Source: JAGPCH01 sp039810605 (GTDB lineage: Bacteria > Bacteroidota > Ignavibacteria > Tepidaquicellales > Tepidaquicellaceae). Taken from it: a stretch of DNA of 64,000 bases. Position 1 is the first letter of the stretch; each line of letters begins with the position of its first letter. Below are positions 63,781-64,000 of the stretch, in pieces. The stretch spans positions 42,325 to 106,324 of the forward strand of contig JBDHXH010000001.1 of the NCBI GenBank assembly GCA_039810605.1, written 5' to 3'. The notes below the pieces were generated by a model. That model did no database searches. It worked only from the letters and a program-made list of their open reading frames with translations, and was not told the DNA's origin. Made by a program: the position numbers and the translations under genes.

Positions 63781-64000
63781 TTTTTTAGTATTGGATTATT
63801 TTTTATTTGTAAAAAATTATTTGAAGTAATCAAATCGGTATTCGGTTTACTTTGAGGTGAAATAAAATCTTTAATTTAGTTTACATATTCAATAGAATAG
63901 TTACATCAGATGTGAATGTGTAAACACATCCGTCCAAAACGATCTCCGAAAGTCAGATCAAAGTTTTATGTCCGCTTTTCTTTTGAAAGATCAAAAGAAA
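63781..64000. other. spacer at the window edge
   Basis: No gene is visible in these 220 bases. They should carry the glycosidase promoter on the minus strand. The last ~25 bases contain TTTCTTTT and AAAAGAAA around GAAAGATC, an 8-bp inverted repeat running into the window edge, possibly part of a hairpin belonging to the next locus. Confidence 0.5.

Noticed and set aside
1..64000. tRNA, rRNA, transposase or phage genes
   Set aside because: I looked through the spacers for cloverleaf-like ends (GGTTCGAAxCC arms), conserved rRNA blocks and DDE-type products and found none; absence is by eye only.

Overview
The window looks like a chromosomal segment from an AT-rich, Gram-negative member of the Bacteroidota/Chlorobiota side of the FCB group, most like an Ignavibacteria/Kapabacteria-type lineage. 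The evidence is four secreted proteins ending in the 'QNYPNPFNP' type IX secretion (T9SS) C-terminal domain, a PorX-like regulator (receiver plus PglZ domain), a DUF5686-type outer-membrane protein, lipid A and peptidoglycan genes, and very heavy use of multihaem cytochromes. The lineage is inferred from family resemblance, not from a marker-gene search. TTG start codons are unusually common (about eleven genes). I saw no rRNA, tRNA, insertion sequence, prophage or CRISPR.

Layout. 1-4.4 kb: 3' end of an outer-membrane protein gene, then a surface-glycan operon (flippase, methyltransferase, glycosyltransferase). 4.5-12.2 kb: two large T9SS cargo proteins around a small two-helix membrane protein and a tandem pair of paralogous membrane proteins of unknown function. 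12.4-14.6 kb: a conserved hypothetical gene and an SDR oxidoreductase. 14.7-20.4 kb: NADH-quinone oxidoreductase genes nuoABCDEF on the minus strand, interrupted between nuoB and nuoC by a T9SS cargo gene with its own terminator; nuoG-N are absent. 20.7-26.2 kb: a lipoprotein, ccmE and ccmF (cytochrome c maturation), a cation efflux protein and a zinc alcohol dehydrogenase.

26.4-38.5 kb is the most striking part. One minus-strand run encodes a cytoplasmic PAS histidine kinase, an NtrC-type sigma-54 activator, a degenerate six-cysteine receiver domain, a 19-haem cytochrome overlapping a cytochrome b gene, an 18-haem NrfH/NapC-like cytochrome, a 4-haem cytochrome, an outer-membrane beta-barrel, a 14-haem cytochrome and a 7-haem putative lipoprotein. 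That is 62 haem-binding motifs. A near-consensus sigma-54 promoter sits just upstream of the receiver gene. I read this as a sigma-54-controlled electron conduit from menaquinol to the outer membrane; the arrangement may be new.

38.9-49.0 kb: ispD, an esterase, a glycosylasparaginase coupled to an amidohydrolase-fold pseudoenzyme, a NUDIX gene, folE2, a DsbD-alpha-like protein, lpxH, a class A penicillin-binding protein and ndk. 49.1-52.1 kb: a second T9SS subtilase. 52.2-63.8 kb, all minus strand: glmM, a stand-alone GlmU uridylyltransferase domain, panC, accD, tsaB, tsaE, a porX-like gene, queA, eno, a signal-peptide-bearing guanine-deaminase-like protein and a clan GH-A glycosidase.

Together the genes link respiration (Complex I, cytochrome maturation, multihaem conduit), envelope building (UDP-GlcNAc, lipid A, peptidoglycan, surface glycan) and T9SS secretion, with the PorX-like regulator encoded near several predicted T9SS cargoes.
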